The notes: generated by a model from the letters alone, not told the origin. Positions 8,601 through 16,544 are shown, counted from the first letter of the stretch. The stretch: 35,705 nucleotides of DNA from Planctomycetia bacterium (GCA_005772955.1 SXID01000235.1:1-35705), one strand, 5' to 3'. Made by a program: numbers and translations.

Positions 8601-11600
8601 CGAAGATACGCGTCGTCATCGGCCCGGTCTCACCCGCGACCGGCACTCCTTTCGCGTCCGGGTGCGTGCTGCCAAGCCGGAACCAGAGGCGACCATCGTC
8701 GCTACCTTCGAGCGTCATGCGGATTGGCGCGTTGCGCTGCGGGTCCGGCGTCCAGACCGTGACGCGATCGGTCCGCTTCAGGTCTTTCATGTCAATGCTG
8801 AGAACCTTCGGCGTGACGCCGTCCGGTTCGCTCAACCACGTCGTCTTCTTGTCCTTGTCGATCGCCATGAGCGGGCTGTGGTCGATCGCGGTGTTAGTCG
8901 CGAGCGCGCCGGCTGGGAGTTCGCCGCTCTTCGCTGTTCCCTCAAAGACGCCAGTGTGCGGTCCGGTTTCGGTCAGTACCACGCTCACCGCGTCGCCGCT
9001 GGCCGCGACGAGCTTCACCGTGATCTTGTCTGGTTCGTTGCTGATGTCGCGGTCGGCGTCCTTCACGCGAAGGTAAATCAAGTTGCCTGGCTTGATCTGA
9101 TCCTTCGGACGGTCCAGCCCCTTGCGTAAGTCGACCTTGTCGCCCATCGCTTCGCGTTCGAGCTTCTTGCCGAAGGTCTCGTCGTCCTCGTCGATGATCT
9201 TGCCAGACGCCACATCGAGTTTCGCGTCACCCGCGATGCGGATCTCGGCGTCGGGCAGCGGGGCGTCCTTGAACTCCTTCTTGAACTCCGGCGGGTAATC
9301 GACGCGGATGACGTCCTTACCCGTGAGTTGCAGAATGCGGTCGTTCTTAGCAGCGGAGCCGAGGCGCGTTTCGAGGTCCGCGCGGAACAGGCCCTTGCCG
9401 GCGCCGCCGGACGTGAGGTACACCGTCTCGACATCGCCGCCCGGTTCGGTGGTCACAAGTACCGGGATGCGCGCGTGCCCGCGGCTCACGCCCAGGTCGC
9501 TGTCCTGCACCACGATCGAGAGCGGTTCGCCGGGCGTGTGGAATCGCTTGCTGGCGCGCCCGAGCCGACCGACAGTGCGGAGCAGTTCGAGCTGATCCAC
9601 GTAGCGCTGTTCGGCCCCGTACACCTCGGACAGGTTGTACAGCGTCTGGTTCGCGAGTTCGATGTTCGGCACACGTTCCAGCACGCTGCGGAAGATGGCC
9701 CTGGCCCCGTCGCGGTCGCCGCGCCGACTCGCCAGCACGCCGCGAAGGAACTCGGCGCGGATCACGACATCGCGTTCGCGGCTCCCGGCGAGGCGCTCGA
9801 ACACTTGCTCCGCCTGGTCGTACACCTTCTGTTCCATGAACGTTTCGCCAGTGCCGAAGTCGGCTTCGACCGCTTGCGGGGTCTTCGCGTAACGGTTCAG
9901 GAGCGTGGTGAACTCGGCCCGCGCGAGATCGTAGCGTTTGGCCTTGAAGTAGTTCCGGCCCAGGAGCAGTTGGATGCGGGCCTTCTCCACGTCATCGACC
10001 GATTTCACGTCGGCGTTCTTGATGAGCCACGCACGAAGCGTGTCTTCGACGCGAGTGTGGTTCACGTCTCCACCGGCCGCGATGTGGTTCTCGCAGACGA
10101 ACACGATCAGATCGACGGGAACATCGGTTCGGTGTTCGTCGAACAACTTCTGGTTGGCGAGATACGTCTCGAACGCGAGTTTCTGATCGCCGAGTCGCAG
10201 TTGTAGTGACGCCGCGAGGAGAGGGGCGATCGGTGACTTCTCGTCGATGGCCGCACCGCCGGCGGCGCCGAGCCGCGTGTACGCCTGCGTGAGGAGATCG
10301 CGCCCCGTTTTTCGGCGGGCTTCGTCCAAGCCGTAGAAGTGGCCGAGCATCCCGCTCGTCATTGTAGCAGCGGCCATGTAGTCTTTGCGGCCCATCGCGG
10401 CTTGCACGTACGGCGCGAGGTAGTCGAAGTCGGTCGCGTCGCCGTAGCTGTAAATGGTCGCGTCCGAGAGTGCGAGGAGACGCTTCATCGGCGGCATCGT
10501 TGCGGCGACATCTTCGAGTTCAAGCAGCGCCACCTGAGCGACCACCGAGGACCGGTTGACGTTCAGGTCGCGGACCAGCGTGAAGAGTGCCCGCTTGTCG
10601 GCCAGCGTGATGACCACCGGCTTTGGATCGACCTTCGGGCCAGCCTTCGGATCGACGGCAGGGGGCACCCAGGCGCGGTACGTCCCGACCCAGTTGTAGA
10701 GCGCGTTCCACTCCTGATCAGGGCTTTGCGCGCCGAAGGCCCGGTCGCGGACCTTGTCGGCCGCGGGAAGCAGCAACTTCGCCGCGCCCGCGATGTCGTT
10801 CGCTTTGATAAGGTGTTCCGCCCGCATCACGGCGAGGCTGAAGTGCCAGCCGCTGTCCTTCGCCACGAGCGTGTCGAGGAACTTGGGCTTCTCCGCGTCC
10901 GGGAGCAGCGCGACCAACCGCGAAGCGCTCTGCACGTAGTCCGCTGTGTCGGGGTTGCCGGTGAGGGCGCGTTCCCAACATTCCTTCGCTTCGGCCTTCA
11001 TGCCCAGCGCGGTGAGCGTGTCGCCCATCGCGGACGCGGAGCCGTTGTCGTACCCGAACTTGTCGAACATCTTCTTCGTCCAGGCCCATGCCTGTGTTGC
11101 GACCGCGTTGTCCTTGAAGTGACCCGCGACGACGAGGAGCCGGCGGGCGGTGTCGGTGTTCGTGTGGGTCGGTTCGAGTTTGAGCAGGATTGGCGCGGCG
11201 TCGCGGAACGATTCCGGTTTGGTGTAATCGGTGGCGTGGTTCAGGTACGCGACGGCCGCGTCGTACGACTGCGGCAATCGCGTCACCCACGCCTTCGCCG
11301 CGTCGATGCTCTTCGCGGGCGTCGGCGAGTAATGACGCATGAAGTACTGCTGCTGGTAGAGCAAGTCGTTCGCGACCGCGTCGGGGTACGCAGTGACGCG
11401 CGCCGGATCAACAATCAACTTCGCACGTGTTGCCGCGGACTGCGGACTCCACACGTTCGGTGCGACCGCGGCTTCGTACGCGTTCCACTCTGCGTTCACC
11501 GGCTCCTTGTTGGACGCGGTGAGCGCGACCTGCGCGGCCTTGACCCGCTTGGCGAGATCCTTGTTCGCGAGTTTCGCTTGCGCCCAGTTGGCGAGCGTTG

Positions 11601-13047
11601 CGCGATAGGTCGTGATCCACGGGAACTTGCGCCAGGCCTCGACGATGCGGGCTACTTCCGCATCGAACTCGGCGTCATCGGCGGCAGAGTCGAGGAGCCA
11701 GTTCACGGCCCCGCCGGTGTGCCCATCGTTCGATGGGAACTGGTACGCGACCTCGCGCGCCACGACCTTTGCCGCGGGGATGTTCGCAACGCGGTCGCGG
11801 AGCAACTCGAGTGCAAGGGAGTATCGCAGAACGACCGCGTTCGCGGGGGTACTCTTGGCGATCGCAGCACGAAGATTGGCTTCGGCCGCGGCGAGCCGGT
11901 TTGCCTTCACGGTCTTGTCCACATCCGCGCCGAACAGTTGCACATAAGCGCTCGACGCGTTGTGTGAACGCGCGTCAAACGGCAGCACGCTTGCGAGAAT
12001 TTGCTCTGCCTTCGCCGCGTCCTTGTTGGTGAGGTACACGCTCGCGAGCCGGACCTGAGCCGCGAACCGGTCCGGACGCGTGGGGTACTTCGCGAGGTAG
12101 TCGTTGACAGTTGGCTCGAACTCGGCCGGCTTCGGGTTCGTCTGGAACAACTCCTCAATTAGCCGCATGTGTAGGTCGGGGCGCGCCGGCGTGTTCGGCA
12201 CCGCGATGGCCTTGCGCCAGCTCTCGACGGCGTTCACGCGCTGCCCGAGTCGGCTGTAGTTCTCCGCGACACGTGCGTGCAGGTATTGCAGGTAGTACGG
12301 GGTGGCCGGTGGGCTTTTGGCGAGGAGTTTCGTGGCAACGGCGTTGGCCTTCGCCCACTGACTCTGCCGCTCGTGGGCATCGACGGCGCTCCAACCTGCA
12401 CTTGTTGCGGGTCCGCCAGCGGGGAGTTTGTCGAGCATCTCCTCGCCGAGAGCCGCGGCCTTGTTCAGCGAGTCGGCGTTGTTGATCGAGAAGTAAAGCC
12501 CGATGGCGTCACGGCCGGACCGCTGGCCTTCCGGCATGGCGCCGAGCCGCTTCCAGTGGGCTTCCTGCATGAGCGCGGTCGCGGCGGTATCGTTCGTTTT
12601 GCGCAAGAGTCGCGCCAGCCATCGCTCGATCTCGATGCACGCGGGGTCGGCTGGGTGGCGTGTCAGGAACTGCCGCCCTGTGGCGATGAGTTCCTTGTTG
12701 CGACCCGTAGCGCGGAGGCCGTCGAGCAACTTCAGCATCGCGTCCTTGTGCCGCGTGTGCGTAGTATGCACCGCGACGAACGACTGCCCCGTGCGGACCA
12801 GCCCGAACGGCCGCCCATTCTCGTGGTACAGGTCGATCAACTTCAGTTGGGCTTCAGCGCCTTCCTTGCTCGCGCTGTTCAGTTTGGCGAGTTGGGTTTC
12901 GAGCGCGGCGGCTTGCTTACCGATGGCGTCGATGTCACCTTCGGGGACGGCAGCCTTGTCTGCGGGCTTGGGTGGCTGGTGAGCGGCGAGGCCAACGCCG
13001 AGTAGGGCGAGGAACAGGCAGGCGAAGGATAGCGTGCGAGTGAACAT
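5620..13047 (-). CDS. Giant exported TPR/beta-repeat protein
   Basis: The product has about 2,475 residues. An in-frame ATG at 13092 exists, but it lies inside a palindromic repeat. The ATG at 13047 starts directly with a signal peptide (TRTLSFACLFLALLGVGLAAH), so it is chosen. Layout: about residues 30-1230, TPR-like helical repeats; then at least four beta-type repeats near 1330-1375, 1775-1820, 1920-1985 and 2090-2140. Each repeat has a D-x-D start, a DKxxVxV strand and usually a TETxxxTGxF-like end. About 1380-1465 resembles an F5/8 type C (discoidin) fold and 1530-1615 a PA14-like module. The C-terminal 250 residues are canonical TPRs like those of YbgF/BamD-type proteins. It is probably a periplasmic or surface scaffold. 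It lies just upstream of the ExbB-ExbD-ExbD genes, suggesting it is a partner of that motor. Domain borders are estimates made by eye. Confidence 0.88.
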   Translation of the reverse strand: MFTRTLSFACLFLALLGVGLAAHQPPKPADKAAVPEGDIDAIGKQAAALETQLAKLNSASKEGAEAQLKLIDLYHENGRPFGLVRTGQSFVAVHTTHTRHKDAMLKLLDGLRATGRNKELIATGRQFLTRHPADPACIEIERWLARLLRKTNDTAATALMQEAHWKRLGAMPEGQRSGRDAIGLYFSINNADSLNKAAALGEEMLDKLPAGGPATSAGWSAVDAHERQSQWAKANAVATKLLAKSPPATPYYLQYLHARVAENYSRLGQRVNAVESWRKAIAVPNTPARPDLHMRLIEELFQTNPKPAEFEPTVNDYLAKYPTRPDRFAAQVRLASVYLTNKDAAKAEQILASVLPFDARSHNASSAYVQLFGADVDKTVKANRLAAAEANLRAAIAKSTPANAVVLRYSLALELLRDRVANIPAAKVVAREVAYQFPSNDGHTGGAVNWLLDSAADDAEFDAEVARIVEAWRKFPWITTYRATLANWAQAKLANKDLAKRVKAAQVALTASNKEPVNAEWNAYEAAVAPNVWSPQSAATRAKLIVDPARVTAYPDAVANDLLYQQQYFMRHYSPTPAKSIDAAKAWVTRLPQSYDAAVAYLNHATDYTKPESFRDAAPILLKLEPTHTNTDTARRLLVVAGHFKDNAVATQAWAWTKKMFDKFGYDNGSASAMGDTLTALGMKAEAKECWERALTGNPDTADYVQSASRLVALLPDAEKPKFLDTLVAKDSGWHFSLAVMRAEHLIKANDIAGAAKLLLPAADKVRDRAFGAQSPDQEWNALYNWVGTYRAWVPPAVDPKAGPKVDPKPVVITLADKRALFTLVRDLNVNRSSVVAQVALLELEDVAATMPPMKRLLALSDATIYSYGDATDFDYLAPYVQAAMGRKDYMAAATMTSGMLGHFYGLDEARRKTGRDLLTQAYTRLGAAGGAAIDEKSPIAPLLAASLQLRLGDQKLAFETYLANQKLFDEHRTDVPVDLIVFVCENHIAAGGDVNHTRVEDTLRAWLIKNADVKSVDDVEKARIQLLLGRNYFKAKRYDLARAEFTTLLNRYAKTPQAVEADFGTGETFMEQKVYDQAEQVFERLAGSRERDVVIRAEFLRGVLASRRGDRDGARAIFRSVLERVPNIELANQTLYNLSEVYGAEQRYVDQLELLRTVGRLGRASKRFHTPGEPLSIVVQDSDLGVSRGHARIPVLVTTEPGGDVETVYLTSGGAGKGLFRADLETRLGSAAKNDRILQLTGKDVIRVDYPPEFKKEFKDAPLPDAEIRIAGDAKLDVASGKIIDEDDETFGKKLEREAMGDKVDLRKGLDRPKDQIKPGNLIYLRVKDADRDISNEPDKITVKLVAASGDAVSVVLTETGPHTGVFEGTAKSGELPAGALATNTAIDHSPLMAIDKDKKTTWLSEPDGVTPKVLSIDMKDLKRTDRVTVWTPDPQRNAPIRMTLEGSDDGRLWFRLGSTHPDAKGVPVAGETGPMTTRIFEGTDGSGYTTWDQVVALTKNVKPTAEGKAADLFWTRQPTDPAKKATAIVWHGKIVQPKTGAARFEVLGSRTAVMVDGRLEMPVGPGGRHVDMHLDAGTHTVTIFAAASVNTTTLEARWATGDATTEQVATVAFRASDFDLDRPEAKLAGTPRALGEAVADKEGTSWDFTFSALNVRHLRTVIHEYRGEAVAINHVEIRDGAKNVLHIPTETDLLSLATNDVLEIAGGDVVTATYIDEVNTSGGARLLTGKLTATYHNGTIVPIAYDFVKSPNGAVSTIRKQLLRIDPGERIVIEVTDFDQDATAAPDKIKVQVSVNNGPPIDLEATETAENSGVFTKEVDTAPVPAEGKIVVKPGDRVFIRYVDQQNTVPGHAAVRESVVYVNEPTVATVRVIETRATRPVQVPGGPGVDPTPIIRYLPGTPNADPKFVAGVAFEAPFTVEVIDRDAAKDSRSKVIVKLKTTSGAEVEVECVLDDSQLAGTVTGAATQAGSALLEGRFTGQVILQLGSKDSASLVPLTATMPRGLVGGPVIPKEEMNEEGKGPDRTLVTRVLNLNGSDVIEVLYKDERRPAGPATALTANGRLVTDGKLTCTDSEYQRDLTAVHVGERLFLKVVDFDCDRTPDRDKVKVRVKTKRGEDELVELVETSAHSGTFTGSVLLKPVEKPTPGNLKQDAPEIECYFGDTLEVAYTDDRAASTADGKLESTATVAVVIGTDGKLQAFSKVFSDEALAVETQFHIAESHFELFKSHKTLGRESDAKAALEAGRRVLREVIEDYPNPKYTPRVSYLLGQFAQELKQYGEAAQAYQTIVKQYPDHALAPDAQFKLAQCYEDAGEFNQALEAYVTLAATYPKNPLIANVMVRISEHFYKAENFKVAAQVGEKFLEKFEGHKWSPKMAFRVGQCYYKDKQYAKAADTFDKFVKTFREDALAADAMFWAGESYRTASNMKKAFESYNKCRWDYPATEAAKYARGRLALPEMLRQFEEASSGLDKN

Positions 13048-13086
13048 ATCGTGTTGCCGTGTGAGGTCGTGGTTCTTGAGAGTAGT

Positions 13087-13234
13087 CATCACGCTCCGCG
13101 TGATGTCCGCTGGCGTATTGTGTCATCGAGTGAGCGACCGCTCTACCTCGCGTCATCACGCTCCGCGTGATGACCGCTGCACATCGCGGAACGCGATCCG
13201 CGTTTCTGTTGCCGACATCACGCTCCGCGTGATG
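13087..13234. repeat. Three copies of a perfect 19-base palindrome
   Basis: The 19-mer CATCACGCTCCGCGTGATG (8-bp stem, 3-base loop) occurs exactly at 13087-13105, 13154-13172 and 13216-13234. In the second copy the stem extends to 10 bp. The first two copies are followed by similar bases (TGATG, one base, CCGCTG). A further small palindrome, TCGCGGAACGCGA, lies between the second and third copies. The array fills most of the 195-base gap between two minus-strand TPR genes. It resembles REP/BIME-type arrays and could act on mRNA stability or attenuation between the two cistrons. Confidence 0.85.
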
Positions 13235-13242
13235 ACTACGAT

Positions 13243-15726
13243 TTAGTTCCCTGCCTTGCGGAGCGCTTCGGAGATCTTCTTGGCGTCGGGAGCGAGCGGG
13301 CTTTCGGGGAAGTCCGCGATCATCTGGTCGAACTGCTTCCGCGCCTCGGTCTTCTTGTCTAGGCGGTACAGACAGCGCCCGTAGTTGAACAGGATCACGT
13401 CGAGGAACTTGGCGTCGGGGTGGGTGCGGAGAACCGTCTCGAATACGTCGATGGCGCGGGCGTAGTCTTTCTGCACGTAGTAGTAGTTCGCCATCTTCGC
13501 GACCGCTTCGCCCACGCGCCCGCTGTCGGGGTGCTTGTCGAATACCTTCTTGTACTCTTGGAACGACTGGTCGAAAAGTTGCGCTGCGCGGGCACCCTCA
13601 ACTTCCTTCGCCATCTCCTCGTAGCACTCCGCGATGCCGAACTGGGCCTCACCGCGAAGGGGACTCTTGTCAAGCCGCAACACGCTGGTGTAGATGCCGA
13701 TCGCACGCTGCATTTGCTTTTGTTTGCGCGCGACTTGTGCGAGCGAGATGAGTGCCGCGTCCACGAACTCGCTGTTCGGGAACTCCTTCTGCAACCGCTG
13801 GCTCATCGCGGCGGCGAGGTCGAGGTTGTCCATCTCAAAGTAGATCTTCCAGAGCTGGACGTAAGTCTCTTCGAGCGTGCGCCCGCCGAGCTTCGCGGCC
13901 TCGGCGCTGATCTCCTCGCACAGTTTCATCGCCTGTTCGTACTTCGTGTCGGCGTGCTGCTTGAGGCCGAACTCCTTGTAGCGGTTGCCGATGTTGGTGA
14001 GCGCGCTCGCGGTCTTCAGTTGTGTCTTGACTCGCAACTCCTGATCGTTGATCTGCGTTTGCGAGACGCGCACGCTGCCGAGGCTGCCTTCCACGACGCG
14101 CGCTTTGAAGACTACCGTGCGGGCTTCGGCGGTCGAGTTCTTCGTGTCGCTGTAGGTGAGAACGATCAGGTCGTTCGGCTGCGCCTGAAGAACCAGATCG
14201 CCGAGTTTCACCACCTCCGACTTCTCCAGCGACACGACCGCCCGGAATACGCCCGAGTGGATTGTGCCGTCGTCTTCCGGCGGCTTCGGCGGCTCCACCA
14301 CGGGTGGCGGCTCTTTCTTTGGCTCTTCCTTCTTTGGATCTTCCTTCTTTGGATCTTCCTTCTTTGGCTCTTCCTTCTTCGGCTCGCTGTCTTTCTTGGG
14401 CTCGCCGTCTTTCTTGGGTTCTTCGACCGGCGGAATGATGAGCGGGATGTTCTCCGGTGCCGCGCGAACGATCTTCGCCTCGGTGAGAATGGCATCCACC
14501 TTGTCGATCTTCTTGAAGCGATCGAGCTTGTTCGGGTCGGACTTGGTTGGCATCGGCGGCATCCCGCCCGGTCCAGCCTCCGCGGTGATTTCTTCGGGCG
14601 TCTTCTCGCGGTAAACCTCGATTGTGGCCTTCAACACGTCGGCGCCGTCGGTGAGGTCGAAGTCGGCATCAACAACCTGAAGGTGAATCCCACGACCGAG
14701 AACTACGCCCTGCAGCGTTTCGGAATACGCGCCGTCCACGACAGTGGCCGTCGCAGTGCCCACGACCGAGATCTCTTTGATGATGAGGTTCTCTTTGCCA
14801 CCGGCGGCGGTGTGCATGTCGCGGTAGGTGATCTTGACTTTGTCGCCACCGCGAACTTCAAGCCGGTTGTTGCCTGGTTTCGGCTTGCCGAGAGCCGTGG
14901 TGATGGTCCCGATGACGACGCGAACGTTCCTGCCGATCGGGACGCATTCAACCATTTCAAAGTCGCCGCTGGTCGCCTCGACCTTCACGCTCAGGGTTTT
15001 ACCGGGTTCGAGCGCGGCAAGGTCGGCGTCCTCGATCCGTACGAACAACCGCTTCCCGGCTTCCAAGATTTCGGGCACGGGCTTCATGCCGTCGGGGGTC
15101 GACGCATCCGGTGGGGGAAGGGCAGTGCCAACGCGCTCCAGCGCGGCAATCGCCCGGCTATAGTGGCCCTGCTGAAAGTGGCCCAGACCGATGTAGTAGT
15201 AGGCCTGGTTCACCTGCGGGCTAACCGGGTACTTCTCGATCACGTCGCGCATGTACTTGAAGCACTTGCCATAGTTGCGGCCCTCGAAGTAGCACACACC
15301 CACTTTGAGGGTCGCTTCGGAGCGCGATTCCTCGCTGGGGTTGTCGTCGGCTGCGGCGGACTCGAAGAACGTGCGAGCGCGGTCAAATGCGCGGTCTTTC
15401 GTGAGGAGATGGTTGCCGAGTTTGAGATACGCGTCGAACCGGACCTTGCTGCGCGGATACCGTTCGATCACCGAGAGCCACACTTCAACGGCCTTCGCCG
15501 GTTCGCCGGCTTCAAGACGGGCGTCTCCGGCTTCGAGGAGTTTCCGCGCGGTGCGGTCCTCAACGATGGACCCGCGTTCCGGGGCGCCCTTGTCTTTGTC
15601 TTTATCCTTGGCGTCTTGCGCGTCGGGGACGCGAGGTGAACCGTGGCTTTCGACGAAGCTGAGTGCGACCCCGCCCAGAACGAGAGCAGGCAGGAGGAGA
15701 CGCAAACGAAGAACGGCGATGTTCAT
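13243..15726 (-). CDS. Exported TPR/beta-repeat protein
   Basis: This 827-residue protein has an N-terminal signal segment (about residues 5-25). TPR repeats follow at about 55-215, then beta-type segments at about 225-375 that start with D-x-D and resemble those of the giant neighbour. A Lys/Glu/Pro-rich linker lies at about 433-472, with another beta segment near 485-560 containing HSGVFRAVV, a degenerate form of the neighbour's repeat end. A second TPR block runs from about 575 to the end. The TPR-beta-TPR order is the same as in the giant protein, so the two look like distant paralogues or partners. It is the first gene of the minus-strand run, beginning in the divergent control region at 15727-16055. 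Function is not known; a periplasmic scaffold role is inferred. Confidence 0.88.
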   Translation of the reverse strand: MNIAVLRLRLLLPALVLGGVALSFVESHGSPRVPDAQDAKDKDKDKGAPERGSIVEDRTARKLLEAGDARLEAGEPAKAVEVWLSVIERYPRSKVRFDAYLKLGNHLLTKDRAFDRARTFFESAAADDNPSEESRSEATLKVGVCYFEGRNYGKCFKYMRDVIEKYPVSPQVNQAYYYIGLGHFQQGHYSRAIAALERVGTALPPPDASTPDGMKPVPEILEAGKRLFVRIEDADLAALEPGKTLSVKVEATSGDFEMVECVPIGRNVRVVIGTITTALGKPKPGNNRLEVRGGDKVKITYRDMHTAAGGKENLIIKEISVVGTATATVVDGAYSETLQGVVLGRGIHLQVVDADFDLTDGADVLKATIEVYREKTPEEITAEAGPGGMPPMPTKSDPNKLDRFKKIDKVDAILTEAKIVRAAPENIPLIIPPVEEPKKDGEPKKDSEPKKEEPKKEDPKKEDPKKEEPKKEPPPVVEPPKPPEDDGTIHSGVFRAVVSLEKSEVVKLGDLVLQAQPNDLIVLTYSDTKNSTAEARTVVFKARVVEGSLGSVRVSQTQINDQELRVKTQLKTASALTNIGNRYKEFGLKQHADTKYEQAMKLCEEISAEAAKLGGRTLEETYVQLWKIYFEMDNLDLAAAMSQRLQKEFPNSEFVDAALISLAQVARKQKQMQRAIGIYTSVLRLDKSPLRGEAQFGIAECYEEMAKEVEGARAAQLFDQSFQEYKKVFDKHPDSGRVGEAVAKMANYYYVQKDYARAIDVFETVLRTHPDAKFLDVILFNYGRCLYRLDKKTEARKQFDQMIADFPESPLAPDAKKISEALRKAGN
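14310..14426 (-). repeat. 15-base tandem repeats coding an EPKK linker
   Basis: Inside the 827-residue TPR gene, repeats of about 15 bases (units like GGATCTTCCTTCTTT on the plus strand) encode a highly charged run of EPKKE/EDPKK units of roughly 40 residues. Some neighbouring units are identical at DNA level, so the tract probably changes length by slippage. At protein level it is probably a flexible or extended spacer between two beta domains, similar in spirit to the Lys-Pro spacer of TonB. Confidence 0.85.
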
Positions 15727-15805
15727 GAATTAGCTCGGCGACGGTGCAGTTCGTGTTGGGCGGTCGTGAGGGCGTGAACCCTGTTTCGGCGGGAGCGTCG
15801 TAACT

Positions 15806-15881
15806 CGGACTTTTTCGGACAACGACCAGCGGGGCAGTGAGAATCCCGCGGCTGGACAGTTGTGGGCACGAAAAAGTTCCG
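15806..15881. promoter_or_regulatory. Long imperfect dyad in the divergent region
   Basis: The outer arms CGGACTTTTTCG (15806-15817) and CGAAAAAGTTCCG (15869-15881) are inverted copies with one extra base. The inner segments also pair in order: ACAAC with GTTGT, and CCAGC with GCTGG. The whole could form a long stem-loop in RNA from either strand, or be a double operator. No T-run sits after the structure, so it is not a typical terminator. Confidence 0.45.
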
Positions 15882-15968
15882 TGGGTAGATAGTGTGTCCC
15901 AGACGCGTCACGAATGCAAGGGGCAAACGCGCGAACCGCGCGATTGCTCGAAAGCATCCCGAAGGGCG

Positions 15969-15996
15969 TTGCTCTGTCCCGCGGTTCGGGTAAGAT
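15969..15996 (+). promoter_or_regulatory. Possible sigma-70-type promoter for the plus-strand genes
   Basis: TTGCTC (15969-15974) and TAAGAT (15991-15996) are 16 bases apart and lie about 60 bases before the ATG at 16056. Each box matches 4 of 6 consensus positions. The call rests only on this resemblance and on location. Confidence 0.3.
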
Positions 15997-16055
15997 AGAC
16001 AAACTGCCGGTTGCCGACATCCGACCCACTCAACTTCCCTAATGTTGAACCTCAC

Positions 16056-16544
16056 ATGACCCAAACCCACTCAAACGGCCAACCCCAGAGAGGGCAACTC
16101 TTGACCACGCACGCGGAACCGCAGGCAGTCACCGACTCGCCACACCCAACCCGCACGCGACCACCACGAGACACGCTCGGACATTCCGCACGCAGCGACC
16201 TTTTTTTGGCATCGCTAGTGGCGGGGTTCGGCTTCGCCGTGCTGTTCGTGGGCTTGACGTTCGGTCCGTATTACTGGAACAAGTCGCAGGGTACGACGAA
16301 GGCGACGCCAGCCCCAGCGGAGAAGTCTGACGCTCCTCCCGCGAGTCTGCCGGTGGCACCGGCGCCCACGTCCCCGGACCCAGGCGCCGCAAAACTCCCA
16401 CCGGGCGGTTCGCCGGTCGTGGGCAAGGTGCCCGGTAAGGGTGACATTCTCGACAAACTCGGCGAGAGCGGGACGAAGGCCGCGCCCGCGAAGGTGAACC
16501 CGCTCGACAAGAAGGACGACGACATCCTTAAGGACATCAAGTAA
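16056..16544 (+). CDS. One-pass membrane protein with proline-rich periplasmic tail
   Basis: This protein of about 162 residues matches no family I recognise. An in-frame ATG at 16011 would add 15 residues; the ATG at 16056 is preferred because it sits better behind the possible promoter, but no strong Shine-Dalgarno sequence decides it. About 47 polar residues come first, then one membrane span (about residues 48-70, LASLVAGFGFAVLFVGLTF). A tail of about 90 residues follows, rich in Pro and Ala and ending with many Asp and Lys residues. The layout recalls TonB/TolA-type energy transducers, but the span lacks the TonB Ser-His pair and there is no TonB C-terminal domain. It is first in the plus-strand set, upstream of the DUF4159 gene. 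Confidence 0.72.
   Translation: MTQTHSNGQPQRGQLLTTHAEPQAVTDSPHPTRTRPPRDTLGHSARSDLFLASLVAGFGFAVLFVGLTFGPYYWNKSQGTTKATPAPAEKSDAPPASLPVAPAPTSPDPGAAKLPPGGSPVVGKVPGKGDILDKLGESGTKAAPAKVNPLDKKDDDILKDIK

Larger units (their letters stand above)
15727..16055. promoter_or_regulatory. Divergent control region between the two TPR/motor gene sets
   Basis: About 330 bases separate the minus-strand TPR gene start (15726) from the plus-strand membrane-protein gene (16056). No convincing gene is present. It contains a long imperfect dyad (15806-15881) and a plausible plus-strand promoter (15969-15996). A clear minus-strand promoter was not found by eye. The arrangement suggests shared regulation of both gene sets. 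Confidence 0.5.

Noticed and set aside
6655-9129. Long plus-strand open frame of 824 codons opposite the giant TPR gene
   Set aside because: It is rich in Arg, Val and His without any domain or signal, and mirrors the codon pattern of the minus-strand gene, which has clear TPR and beta motifs. It is a high-GC shadow frame.
10339-11967. Plus-strand open frame of 542 codons
   Set aside because: Arg/Val-rich composition without motifs, opposite the N-terminal TPR region of the giant gene.
13087-13234. Possible CRISPR array (three repeats with spacers of about 45 bases)
   Set aside because: The repeat is a simple palindrome of 19 bases, only three copies exist, partly similar flanks continue into the spacers, and no cas gene is near.
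14310-14426. Possible CRISPR-like or direct-repeat array
   Set aside because: The repeats are contiguous 15-base units in frame with no spacers; they code a charged protein linker.
13420-15639. Plus-strand open frame of 739 codons opposite the 827-residue TPR gene
   Set aside because: No recognisable domains; it lies fully opposite a gene with signal peptide, TPRs and a Lys/Glu/Pro linker. Shadow frame.
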